9,226 nt of DNA from Chlamydiia bacterium (GTDB lineage: Bacteria > Chlamydiota > Chlamydiia > Chlamydiales > Simkaniaceae): assembly GCA_020440405.1 (NCBI GenBank), contig JAGROF010000173.1:1-9226 (forward strand). The letters are read 5' to 3'. Each line of letters opens with the position of its first letter. The stretch's first letter is position 1. Below are positions 1 to 5,829 of the stretch, piece after piece. The position numbers and the translations under genes are program-made. A model generated the notes under the pieces. The model made no database searches. It had not been told where the DNA came from and saw only the letters and a list, made by a program, of their open reading frames with translations.

Positions 1-587
1 CCCTTTCTCCTAAAGGGGATCTCCTTGCTTTTATCTCAGATGCAAGCGGACGCGCTGACCTTTTTGTCCAACTTTTCAGTCGCAATCTTGGTCCTGTTGG
101 CAAACCGATTCAGGTCTTCTCTTACCCCCGCTCAGTCCAGGCCTCTCCTACATTCCGCCCTGATGGGAAAAAAATCGCATTTGTCTCTGATAAAGAGGGC
201 ACGCCTCACATTTTCCTGATCGACACCCCTTACCCAGGTCGGGAAACGTCATCACGCCCAATCTGCCTCACGAAAAAATACCGCCATAATACTTGCCCCG
301 CCTGGTCTCCAGATGGAACCAAACTTGCATATAGCGCAATGATTGACGGCATTAGGCAAATCGTGATATATGATTTTCTGACGCAAGAAGAAATTCCGTT
401 GACAACAGGAGCAAGCCATAAGGAAAACCCGAGCTGGGCTCCCAATAGTAACCATATTATTTATAATACTGTTGACCCTTCTTCTTCCGAATTATTTATT
501 ATTAATTTAAAACAAAAGAAACCACTACAGATTACAAGTGGACCTGGAAAAAAACATTACCCTGCTTGGGAACCAACGATGGGATAG
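1..587 (+). CDS. tolB: TolB, Tol-Pal system periplasmic beta-propeller protein (C-terminal part, 5' end outside window)
   Basis: The reading frame is open from base 3 to the TAG at 585-587 and gives 194 residues without a start, so the gene is cut by the window edge. The visible part is a run of WD40-like/PD40 propeller blades: an SPKGDLLAFISD blade, an FRPDGKKIAFVSD blade followed by IFLID, a WSPDGTKLAYS blade and a degenerate WAPNSNHIIYN blade, ending in YPAWEP. This is the C-terminal propeller layout of TolB, the periplasmic partner of Pal in the Tol-Pal envelope complex, which helps outer-membrane constriction and integrity. The gene 4 bases downstream encodes Pal, which strongly supports TolB over other PD40 proteins. 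The N-terminal TolB domain and signal peptide cannot be checked here. In-frame ATG and alternative start codons inside this stretch are internal residues, not starts. Confidence 0.92.
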   Translation, partial: LSPKGDLLAFISDASGRADLFVQLFSRNLGPVGKPIQVFSYPRSVQASPTFRPDGKKIAFVSDKEGTPHIFLIDTPYPGRETSSRPICLTKKYRHNTCPAWSPDGTKLAYSAMIDGIRQIVIYDFLTQEEIPLTTGASHKENPSWAPNSNHIIYNTVDPSSSELFIINLKQKKPLQITSGPGKKHYPAWEPTMG

Positions 588-591
588 TCTC

Positions 592-1284
592 ATGAAAAAA
601 CACACTTGGCTATTTGCAGCACTTAGTCTTTCGTTTTTACTTACGTCTTGCCACAACAATTCTAGCACTGTCTGGGAAGATACAAAAACCATGGGGCGCT
701 ACCTCCACCGTAAGGGGCAACTTCTCTGGAAGCAAGATGCCGACTCAAAAATGGTTGAATCTGCAGATGAATTTACAGGGCCTCAGGAAGAAGAATATAT
801 TCCTTTAAAAGACGAAGATCTGAAAAGGCAGTTTGCTGACATGAGCATCCCGCAACCCAAAGAGGTTCCAGGAGCGATTGGCAGCAGCGTTCCAAGCATT
901 GATCAGTTTGTTAAACCTGCTTCTCACCTAGCAAACCTTTTTCAAAATCTCTACTTTAATACCGATGAACATGTCCTGCGCTCTAAAGAGTACTATAGCA
1001 ACATCGCAAATATTGCAGCCCACATGAAGAAAAATCCCGACATGTATATCTTTGTGGCAGGTCACTGCGACGAAAGAGCCTCGGAAGCCTACAATCTAGC
1101 ACTAGGGACACGTCGCGCAAACACCGTCCGCAACCTCCTCGTCAAGCAAGGGGTGAATCCAAACCACATTTACACGATTTCCTTTGGCAAAGAAATGCCA
1201 GCTGACCTTGGACATACTCAAGAGTCATGGGCCAAAAATCGCCGCGTAGAATTTAAAATTTTTGAAAAAAAAGGCTCTAAATGA
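592..1284 (+). CDS. pal: Pal, peptidoglycan-associated outer-membrane lipoprotein
   Basis: The ATG at 592 gives 230 residues beginning with a lipoprotein signal (MKK, hydrophobic core, lipobox LTSC with Cys20). An in-frame GTG further upstream, at 538, would hide this signal and is rejected. A linker of about 95 residues follows, rich in acidic residues and prolines, longer than in enterobacterial Pal. The OmpA-like domain covers roughly residues 115-228 and has the peptidoglycan-binding signature GHCDER at 157-162, then the NLALGTRRA helix at 168-176 and WAKNRRVEFKIF near the end. In this family the Asp and Arg of these motifs contact the diaminopimelate peptide. The usual Gly after DER is Ala here. 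The gene starts 4 bases after tolB and overlaps the next lipoprotein gene by 4 bases, so all three are probably cotranscribed. Its role is anchoring the outer membrane to peptidoglycan with TolB. Confidence 0.95.
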   Translation: MKKHTWLFAALSLSFLLTSCHNNSSTVWEDTKTMGRYLHRKGQLLWKQDADSKMVESADEFTGPQEEEYIPLKDEDLKRQFADMSIPQPKEVPGAIGSSVPSIDQFVKPASHLANLFQNLYFNTDEHVLRSKEYYSNIANIAAHMKKNPDMYIFVAGHCDERASEAYNLALGTRRANTVRNLLVKQGVNPNHIYTISFGKEMPADLGHTQESWAKNRRVEFKIFEKKGSK

Positions 1285-1892
1285 AAAAACTTCTGCTTCT
1301 TCTCCCTGCTTTTTTCCTCGTAGGATGTGGCTCAATCGGATCGTCTAAAAGTGATAAGCATCAGATGGAGCTGAGTCTTCACAAAGTCCGAACTGAAGTT
1401 GAAGATATCAAACATGATTTAAACACCTACGAAATCGAACACCACGTCATCGAAGGAAAACTGATTGACCAAGAACAAACGATTGCTTCTCTGCGCCAGC
1501 AAATTGCTGAGCTGAAATCAGGGAAATTGGATTCCTTTGTGCAGGAACTGCAAAATTTAGAGAAAAAGTTGCATCAAATTTCAAAAAAACAAGACAAAAT
1601 CGTCACAGACATTCGCCAGCTTAGTACCCATGCGAATGATACCACAACGGCTCTTGCTCAATACAAAGATAAGATTGCGCAATTTGAAAAAGCCATCCAA
1701 GGACAAAACCTCCAACTCAACGAAATTAAAAAAATTGCTGATGCTGAAAATGGAAAAGTATACACCGTTAAGTCAGGGGATTCTTTGGAAAAGATTGCCC
1801 GCGACCACCATACAACTGTCGATGCGATTAAACGTCTTAATGGAATGTCATCCGATTTAATCGTCGTTGATCAAAAGCTACAACTTCCGTGA
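1281..1892 (+). CDS. coiled-coil lipoprotein with C-terminal LysM domain (chlamydial CT601-like)
   Basis: The ATG at 1281 overlaps the TGA of pal in the ATGA arrangement, implying translational coupling. The 203-residue product has a lipoprotein signal with lipobox LVGC (Cys16). Residues about 30-150 are charged heptad-like sequence without Pro, predicted to form a long coiled coil. Residues about 160-203 form one LysM domain (VYTVKSGDSLEKIARDHHTTVDAIKRLNG, ending in KLQLP). LysM binds N-acetylglucosamine-containing glycans such as peptidoglycan. The position right after pal is where enterobacteria carry cpoB (ybgF), which also has an N-terminal coiled coil but then TPRs; here a LysM replaces the TPR tail. 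From memory, Chlamydia has a LysM protein (CT601) after pal; sequence identity was not checked. There is no catalytic domain, so a structural envelope tether is more likely than an enzyme. Confidence 0.88.
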   Translation: MKKLLLLLPAFFLVGCGSIGSSKSDKHQMELSLHKVRTEVEDIKHDLNTYEIEHHVIEGKLIDQEQTIASLRQQIAELKSGKLDSFVQELQNLEKKLHQISKKQDKIVTDIRQLSTHANDTTTALAQYKDKIAQFEKAIQGQNLQLNEIKKIADAENGKVYTVKSGDSLEKIARDHHTTVDAIKRLNGMSSDLIVVDQKLQLP

Positions 1893-1948
1893 TGCAAAAA
1901 AATCTTTGATCGAGTAACCTTAACCAAGGATAAAACAAGGGAATAGCC

Positions 1949-2650
1949 ATGGTTCAGAAGAAGCGGATTTTACTCATTGAGGACGAAGAAGACATTGCAG
2001 CACTGATTAAGCTGCAGGCAGAGCTTTCCGGCTATAAACTTCACGTAGAAGTGGATGGGGTCAATGGGTACCGTGCAGTTGAACGCGAAAAGCCCGACCT
2101 TGTTCTTGTAGACATCATGCTTCCCGGACAGAACGGTTTCGATGTCTGCCGCAAAATGAAAAATAACGCCGAACTTAAAAATATCCCTGTGATTATCCTG
2201 AGTGCAAAAGGAGAAGAACTCGACATGATCCTAGGCCTCGAGCTCGGTGCAGATGATTATGTGTGCAAACCCTTTTCTCCAAAAGTTCTCTTCTCTCGCA
2301 TTAAAGCTGTTCTTAGACGAGGAAAAGAGCCTGAAAAAGCCCCAAGAGTGCTTGCTTTTGGCGATTTTACCCTAGATATTTCCCGCTACCTTCTTAAGAA
2401 AAATGGGTACCCTGTCACAATTACTCTTTCTGAGTTTGGCATTTTAAAACGCCTTTTAACCCAACAGGGGAAAGTGCTTACCCGTAACCAACTTCTCGAT
2501 GATGTTCATAATGATGATGCATTTATTGTCGATCGAAATATCGATGTCCATATTGCCGCACTTCGAAAAAAACTGGGCCCCAATTTTAATTGGATTGAAA
2601 CGGTACGAGGTGTCGGTTACCGCCTGCGTGAAAAGCCTCTACCAAATTAG
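1949..2650 (+). CDS. OmpR/PhoB-family DNA-binding response regulator
   Basis: The ATG at 1949 is preceded by an AAGGGA-type ribosome binding site at about 1937-1942. The product has 233 residues. Residues 1-123 are a receiver domain with the acidic pocket E11-D12, phospho-acceptor D55 in VLVDIMLPG, the switch residue S85 and the conserved K107 in KPF. Residues about 133-228 are a winged-helix DNA-binding domain, with the recognition region RNIDVHIAALRKKLG (196-210) and the ETVRGVGYRL wing (217-226) typical of PhoB/OmpR. All phosphorylation residues are intact, unlike chlamydial ChxR, an atypical family member that works without phosphorylation. No histidine kinase is in the window, so it is an orphan here and its signal is unknown. 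The transporter gene starts two bases after its stop and may share its transcript, making it a candidate for joint function or autoregulation. Confidence 0.93.
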   Translation: MVQKKRILLIEDEEDIAALIKLQAELSGYKLHVEVDGVNGYRAVEREKPDLVLVDIMLPGQNGFDVCRKMKNNAELKNIPVIILSAKGEELDMILGLELGADDYVCKPFSPKVLFSRIKAVLRRGKEPEKAPRVLAFGDFTLDISRYLLKKNGYPVTITLSEFGILKRLLTQQGKVLTRNQLLDDVHNDDAFIVDRNIDVHIAALRKKLGPNFNWIETVRGVGYRLREKPLPN

Positions 2651-2652
2651 TC

Positions 2653-3882
2653 GTGATATCTAAAAATCTACGCTCTTTCCGGGCTATTCTTTCTGTCCTA
2701 TTTCTTGATAATTTAGGACTGACGGTTGTTTACCCCATTTTTACTCCTCTTGTCCTGAAACCATTTTACACTCTCCTCCCCAGTCATATTCCCCTTTCGA
2801 CTCGACTGATCCTTTTAGCTCTTCTGATCGCTGCTTTCCCTTTTGCCCAATTTCTTGCAGGACCCGTGATTGGACACCTTGCCGATGTGAAAGGAAGAAA
2901 GTTTGCTTTAACCCTCACGCTGATGGGGGAGGGCATCGGATTTATCCTCACCGGCCTTGCCATTCAGCAAATGGATTACGTCTTGCTTCTACTCAGCCGA
3001 GCTTTCACGGGATTTTTTGCAGGCAACATGACCCTGTGTCTTGCTTCCATCTCCGACATGGCATTAGACGGCAAAGACCGCTCTAAAAACTTTGGAATCG
3101 TCTCCAGTGTCATTGGGATTAGCTTTGTAATTGCCATTGTCCTCGGAGGGATGCTCTCAAATGAAGCGCTCAACACCTTTTTCAACTCCTCTCTTCCCTT
3201 TTGGGCTTTAACCCTTTTCGCTGCTATTAACCTTTTGATTATCCGCGTGTTCTTTCACGAGACACATCCCAAGCTTCACGAGAAGCATTGTTTTAAAGTT
3301 CAGCTTAAAGAGCTTTTTTCCCTCTTTAAAACAGCACGCCTTGGGTATCTCTATTCATTGTTCTTCTTTTTTATGCTAGGATGGGTTGTCTCCCTCCAAT
3401 TCCTTTCAACATTCCTCATTGCACACTTTACTGGAACAAAGTTATCTATTACCTTAACCTTTGTCGGAATGGGCCTTGCTTGGTGCGTGGGAAATATGCT
3501 CATTAACCGTTTATTCACCAAGTTCTTAAAGGTCGGAACAATCCTTTTCTATGCCCTGATCTTCTCTTGCGTCAGCCTCTTCATGGCTTCCGAAATCCGC
3601 CATTTCCTTGTCTTCGTCCACTGCATCCTCTTCGGAGCTCTCTTTGCTTCCCTTGCCTGGACGAATTGCCTTGCCCTGATTTCCAATCAGGCGCCTTTAT
3701 ACCTTCAAGGGAAAACCCTCGGGTTTAACCAGTCCATCGCCACGATCTCTATGGCATTTGCTCCCCTTTTTGGAGGGATGGTTGGAGAGTTTGATATCCG
3801 AACAATTTATCTTTTTGCAAGTTCCTCGGTATTAATCTCGATATTGATATTAATTATATACAGATTAAAAAATCGTTTTTAA
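2653..3882 (+). CDS. major facilitator superfamily transporter (TetA/DHA1-like)
   Basis: The GTG at 2653 gives 409 residues; the next in-frame Met is at residue 91, beyond the first membrane segments, so GTG is the likely start. No clear Shine-Dalgarno sequence is seen, and the start lies two bases after the stop of the regulator gene, which suggests translation by coupling. The protein has about 12 hydrophobic segments. MFS motif A is visible in the loop after segment 2 (GHLADVKGRK, 74-83), an acidic D-x-x-G sits in segment 1 (D19-N-L-G), and R116 in SRAFTGFFAG corresponds to the motif B arginine. A charged central loop (about 204-228) divides the halves. The layout is like the tetracycline-type drug:H+ antiporters, but the substrate cannot be read from sequence. 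It acts in the inner membrane; export of a drug or metabolite is a guess. Confidence 0.85.
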   Translation: MISKNLRSFRAILSVLFLDNLGLTVVYPIFTPLVLKPFYTLLPSHIPLSTRLILLALLIAAFPFAQFLAGPVIGHLADVKGRKFALTLTLMGEGIGFILTGLAIQQMDYVLLLLSRAFTGFFAGNMTLCLASISDMALDGKDRSKNFGIVSSVIGISFVIAIVLGGMLSNEALNTFFNSSLPFWALTLFAAINLLIIRVFFHETHPKLHEKHCFKVQLKELFSLFKTARLGYLYSLFFFFMLGWVVSLQFLSTFLIAHFTGTKLSITLTFVGMGLAWCVGNMLINRLFTKFLKVGTILFYALIFSCVSLFMASEIRHFLVFVHCILFGALFASLAWTNCLALISNQAPLYLQGKTLGFNQSIATISMAFAPLFGGMVGEFDIRTIYLFASSSVLISILILIIYRLKNRF

Positions 3883-3883
3883 T
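3864..3883 (+). terminator. weak AT-only hairpin at the end of the transporter gene
   Basis: ATTAAAAA at 3864-3871 pairs with TTTTTAAT at 3876-3883 over the four-base loop ATCG. The right arm covers the transporter stop codon and is followed by more T-rich sequence. With no G-C pair the stem is weak, so termination here is uncertain. Confidence 0.25.
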
Positions 3884-3973
3884 TCTTTCTTTCATATGTT
3901 AATTGTAAAACTAGAAGAAATTAACTTTGGCCTGTTTAATTAATAGGTCGAGCAAGAACTAGATAATTATCTT

Positions 3974-3982
3974 AGGAAGAGG
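3974..3982 (+). promoter_or_regulatory. strong ribosome binding site of the glycine-zipper lipoprotein gene
   Basis: AGGAAGAGG ends five bases before the ATG at 3988 and is the best Shine-Dalgarno match seen among the starts in this window. The 105-base gap 3883-3987 holds this site, AT-rich sequence and a 7-base inverted repeat (GTTAATT at 3898-3904, AATTAAC at 3919-3925). I could not fix a convincing -35/-10 pair in it, although a promoter is expected. Confidence 0.6.
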
Positions 3983-3987
3983 CAATT

Positions 3988-4431
3988 ATGATTAAAAAAT
4001 CCTCAATTCTTATCCTAGCGGTAGGAACAGCCCTAATCACTGGGTGTGAATCAAAAACAGGAACTGGCGTCCTCGCTGGAGGGGCAAGTGGAGCTGCTAT
4101 CGGCGGAATCATAGGTGGTGGACAAGGCGCTCTTATTGGAGGAGCTGCAGGGGTCATTGCCGGCGGACTTATCGGAGCATATCTCGATAACCAAGACCAG
4201 AAAAACCTCAAAGAGCAGAGCCCACAAACTTACAAACGTGTAGACAACGGTGAAAAACTCAGCGTTAATGATGTCATCAATCTATCGAAAGCAAACGTTG
4301 ATGATGATAAAATCATTGGACTCATTCAGAAAACAAACAGCCATTACACTCTCAACAGCTATCAAATCGATAAGCTTCGAGATGCGGGTGTTTCTGAGCG
4401 TGTCATCAACTACATGATGTATAATACCTAA
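3988..4431 (+). CDS. glycine-zipper lipoprotein with C-terminal paired-helix domain
   Basis: The product has 147 residues and begins with a lipoprotein signal (MIKKSS, hydrophobic core, lipobox ITGC, Cys20). Residues about 28-64 are a glycine-zipper segment with repeated GG/AxxGG spacing (GGASGAAIGG, IIGGGQGALIGG, VIAGGLIGAYLD), as in small outer-membrane-associated lipoproteins and glycine-zipper 2TM proteins; such segments pack as close helix pairs in membranes. Residues about 91-144 look like two related helical units: SVNDVINLSKANVDDDKIIGLI and NSYQIDKLRDAGVSERVINYMM, each with a turn at AN or AG followed by V and an acidic residue. This D-V-I ... AGV-x-x-x-V-I pattern is common at the C-terminus of bacterial hypothetical envelope proteins. 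The gene has its own strong ribosome binding site and a strong terminator, so it is probably a single-gene transcript, possibly abundant. The exact function is unknown. Confidence 0.85.
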   Translation: MIKKSSILILAVGTALITGCESKTGTGVLAGGASGAAIGGIIGGGQGALIGGAAGVIAGGLIGAYLDNQDQKNLKEQSPQTYKRVDNGEKLSVNDVINLSKANVDDDKIIGLIQKTNSHYTLNSYQIDKLRDAGVSERVINYMMYNT

Positions 4432-4436
4432 GTCTT

Positions 4437-4460
4437 AAGGGCGCTTCCAAGCGCCCTTTT
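4437..4460 (+). terminator. intrinsic terminator after the glycine-zipper lipoprotein gene
   Basis: AAGGGCGCTT (4437-4446) and AAGCGCCCTT (4449-4458) are perfect complements, giving a GC-rich stem of nine pairs with a TCCA loop. The stem runs into TTTT at 4457-4460. It begins five bases after the stop codon at 4431. This is a textbook Rho-independent terminator. Confidence 0.9.
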
Positions 4461-4500
4461 GAAAAAATGGTATAAATTTTTAGGTGTTAAGGATTATTCC

Positions 4501-4529
4501 TTGAATAAAATGCAGATTGTTGGGATAAA
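4501..4529 (+). promoter_or_regulatory. possible sigma-70-type promoter for the membrane TPR gene
   Basis: TTGAAT at 4501-4506 could be a -35 box and GATAAA at 4524-4529 a -10 box with a 17-base spacer; TAAACT at 4526-4531 is a competing -10 with a 19-base spacer. It lies between the upstream terminator and the start at 4566. A perfect short dyad, GTAGG-T-CCTAC at 4535-4545, sits near the expected transcription start and could be an operator or chance. Matches are partial, so this is tentative. Confidence 0.35.
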
Positions 4530-4565
4530 CTATCGTAGGTCCTACTGCAATTTTGGCACACATAG

Positions 4566-5576
4566 ATGAGCGTTAATGAGATAAAGAGCAACACCTTTTG
4601 GCGGTTTAACCATGAAGGATTTCACAAAAATGTGGAGTCCAATTGTACAACCGGCGTCAAGCAATTTAAGAAAATTGTCCGCTCCTATGTCTTTTTTCAT
4701 CTCTTCTTTCTAGGGCTACTCACTGCAGAAGTTGTCGCATTTTTTCTCTTTTTGACCCTTCTTTTTCAAACCTCCCTGATCGCCTTTTCACTCGCAGCCA
4801 TTCTTCTGACTGGATTTGCTTACCTGATCCTCCTTTTCTATTTTCAAACGAAGAAACCTGAGCAATTTTTGGAACTCCGCAACTTTTTTATGCTCCTATG
4901 CAAAAAAGGGCTTCCTAAAAATATGATGGGAGCTGAATACCACCTCTCTCTTGCGAACGCAGCCTATCGCTTTGCTTCCCACCTTGGTCGCCCTGAAGCT
5001 AGCTATACCCCTCTTCCTCCTAAAATAGGTTCGCTCAACCAAGTGATGCGAAAAGTCGCATACTTATGTCATAAAAATGACATCAAAAAGATGAAAGAAG
5101 TTCTTTATCTTGTCTCCATTAGTGAGCATATTCAGCTCATTAAAAATGCTCCGACAAACTTAGAAGCTCATGCTTCCCTTGCCAATGCCTATGTTGCTCT
5201 CTCGCGTCTATATCAAACCCAAGGGAGCCCCCAAGAAAAGTTCAAAGTGGCCGCCGAGAAAGCCATCCAAGAATTTAAAATCATCGACCACTATTCTCCT
5301 GAAGATCCTTGGGTCCATGCGCAGCTGGCCTCCTGCTATCACGATCTCAAAATGTATGCAGAAGAGATTGCTGAGTACGAAACAATCCTAAAACTCTGTC
5401 CTGATGATAAACAAATCCTGTTTCGTCTTGGCATTCTATGTTTCCAGCAAGGAGAAAATGCACGCGCACTGCAAATTTATGAAAAGCTCAAAGAGATGCA
5501 GTTTTCTCGCGCCGACGAATTGATTGACTTCTACGACGCTAACATCAAACAAGAGTACTTCATTACCTCTCTCTAG
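4566..5576 (+). CDS. membrane-anchored TPR protein of unknown function
   Basis: The ATG at 4566 gives 336 residues. No Shine-Dalgarno sequence is visible before it, so the exact start is less certain, though an alternative could move only within the first 40 polar residues. Residues about 42-67 and 70-93 are two strongly hydrophobic helices forming a hairpin in the inner membrane, which places both termini on the same side, probably the cytoplasm. The rest is helical: a basic stretch at 95-195, then TPR-like units at roughly 198-242 (LANAYVALSRLYQ ... AIQEFKIIDHYSPED), 249-282 (AQLASCYHDLKMYAEEIAEYETILKLCPDD) and 283-316 (ILFRLGILCFQQGENARALQIYEKLKEM). TPRs mediate protein binding; no partner is evident. 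It is bounded by a terminator upstream and by an inverted-repeat element downstream whose left end supplies or preserves its TAG stop at 5574-5576. I do not recognise a specific family. Confidence 0.8.
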   Translation: MSVNEIKSNTFWRFNHEGFHKNVESNCTTGVKQFKKIVRSYVFFHLFFLGLLTAEVVAFFLFLTLLFQTSLIAFSLAAILLTGFAYLILLFYFQTKKPEQFLELRNFFMLLCKKGLPKNMMGAEYHLSLANAAYRFASHLGRPEASYTPLPPKIGSLNQVMRKVAYLCHKNDIKKMKEVLYLVSISEHIQLIKNAPTNLEAHASLANAYVALSRLYQTQGSPQEKFKVAAEKAIQEFKIIDHYSPEDPWVHAQLASCYHDLKMYAEEIAEYETILKLCPDDKQILFRLGILCFQQGENARALQIYEKLKEMQFSRADELIDFYDANIKQEYFITSL

Positions 5577-5602
5577 GGCGTGTCGTCAAATACTACTTGT
5601 TG
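5573..5602 (+). repeat. left terminal inverted repeat of the MITE-like element
   Basis: This 30-base arm matches the reverse complement of 5681-5710 exactly. It contains the TAG stop codon (5574-5576) of the membrane TPR gene. Confidence 0.9.
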
Positions 5603-5646
5603 GGAAGGTTCTTTCTATGAGGAAAGTTCAAGGCGTCCGATGGAGT

Positions 5647-5663
5647 GAGCCCAAATTGGGCTC
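5647..5663. repeat. internal palindrome of the MITE-like element
   Basis: GAGCCCAA (5647-5654) and TTGGGCTC (5656-5663) are exact complements around a single A. In RNA this would be a 7-pair stem with an AAT loop, nested inside the larger hairpin formed by the terminal repeats. It is off-centre, toward the right arm. Confidence 0.7.
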
Positions 5664-5680
5664 GCAAAGAAGGGCAAGTA

Positions 5681-5710
5681 CAACAAGTAGTATTTGACGA
5701 CACGCCCTAG
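5681..5710 (-). repeat. right terminal inverted repeat of the MITE-like element
   Basis: This arm is the exact reverse complement of 5573-5602. The base outside it (C5711) does not extend the match. Confidence 0.9.
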
Positions 5711-5829
5711 CCCCGAAATAAAAAAATCGATAGCTCTCAGGACTCTTTATCAAAAAATGCTTCACACTGAAGTCGTTTTTCTAGTATGGTTAAGACTTAA
5801 GTAACATAACTGATAGGGACAAAACGGAT
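5711..5829 (+). other. intergenic leader before the large TPR gene
   Basis: These 119 bases hold no gene. A promoter for the downstream operon is expected because the inverted-repeat element lies upstream, but no -35/-10 pair is convincing; TAGTAT at 5782-5787 is a possible -10 with a poor TTCACA at 5761-5766 only 15 bases ahead. Two short dyads are visible, CTTCA-CAC-TGAAG at 5760-5772 and TTAAG-A-CTTAA at 5790-5800. An AGGGA ribosome binding site lies at 5814-5818, eleven bases before the ATG. Confidence 0.4.

Larger units (their letters stand above)
5573..5710. mobile_element. 138-base MITE-like element with perfect 30-base terminal inverted repeats
   Basis: Bases 5573-5602 and 5681-5710 are exact reverse complements over 30 positions; the match stops at both outer and inner borders. 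The ends read CTAGGGCGTGTCGTCAAATA going inward. About 78 bases lie between the arms and hold no open reading frame of note. CTAG is itself a palindrome, so the outermost CTAG on each side could be a 4-base (or TA 2-base) target duplication rather than part of the repeat, leaving arms of about 26 bases starting GGGCG. Small size, long perfect arms and lack of coding capacity fit a non-autonomous miniature transposable element mobilised by a transposase elsewhere. As transcribed RNA it would also fold into a very stable hairpin after the TPR gene, although no T-run follows. Only one copy is in the window. Confidence 0.75.

Noticed and set aside
25..219. Short plus-strand frame at the window start
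   Set aside because: It overlaps the TolB propeller frame, which shows clear PD40 blades through the same bases.
1869..1911. GATCAAA...TTTGATC inverted repeat around the end of the LysM lipoprotein gene, considered as a terminator
   Set aside because: The arms are only seven bases, 29 bases apart, AT-rich and without a following T-run, so it does not qualify.
3972..4211. Minus-strand open frame rich in proline and alanine opposite the glycine-zipper gene
   Set aside because: It is the complement of GGN/GCN glycine and alanine codons of a well-supported lipoprotein gene, with no ribosome binding site or homology signal.
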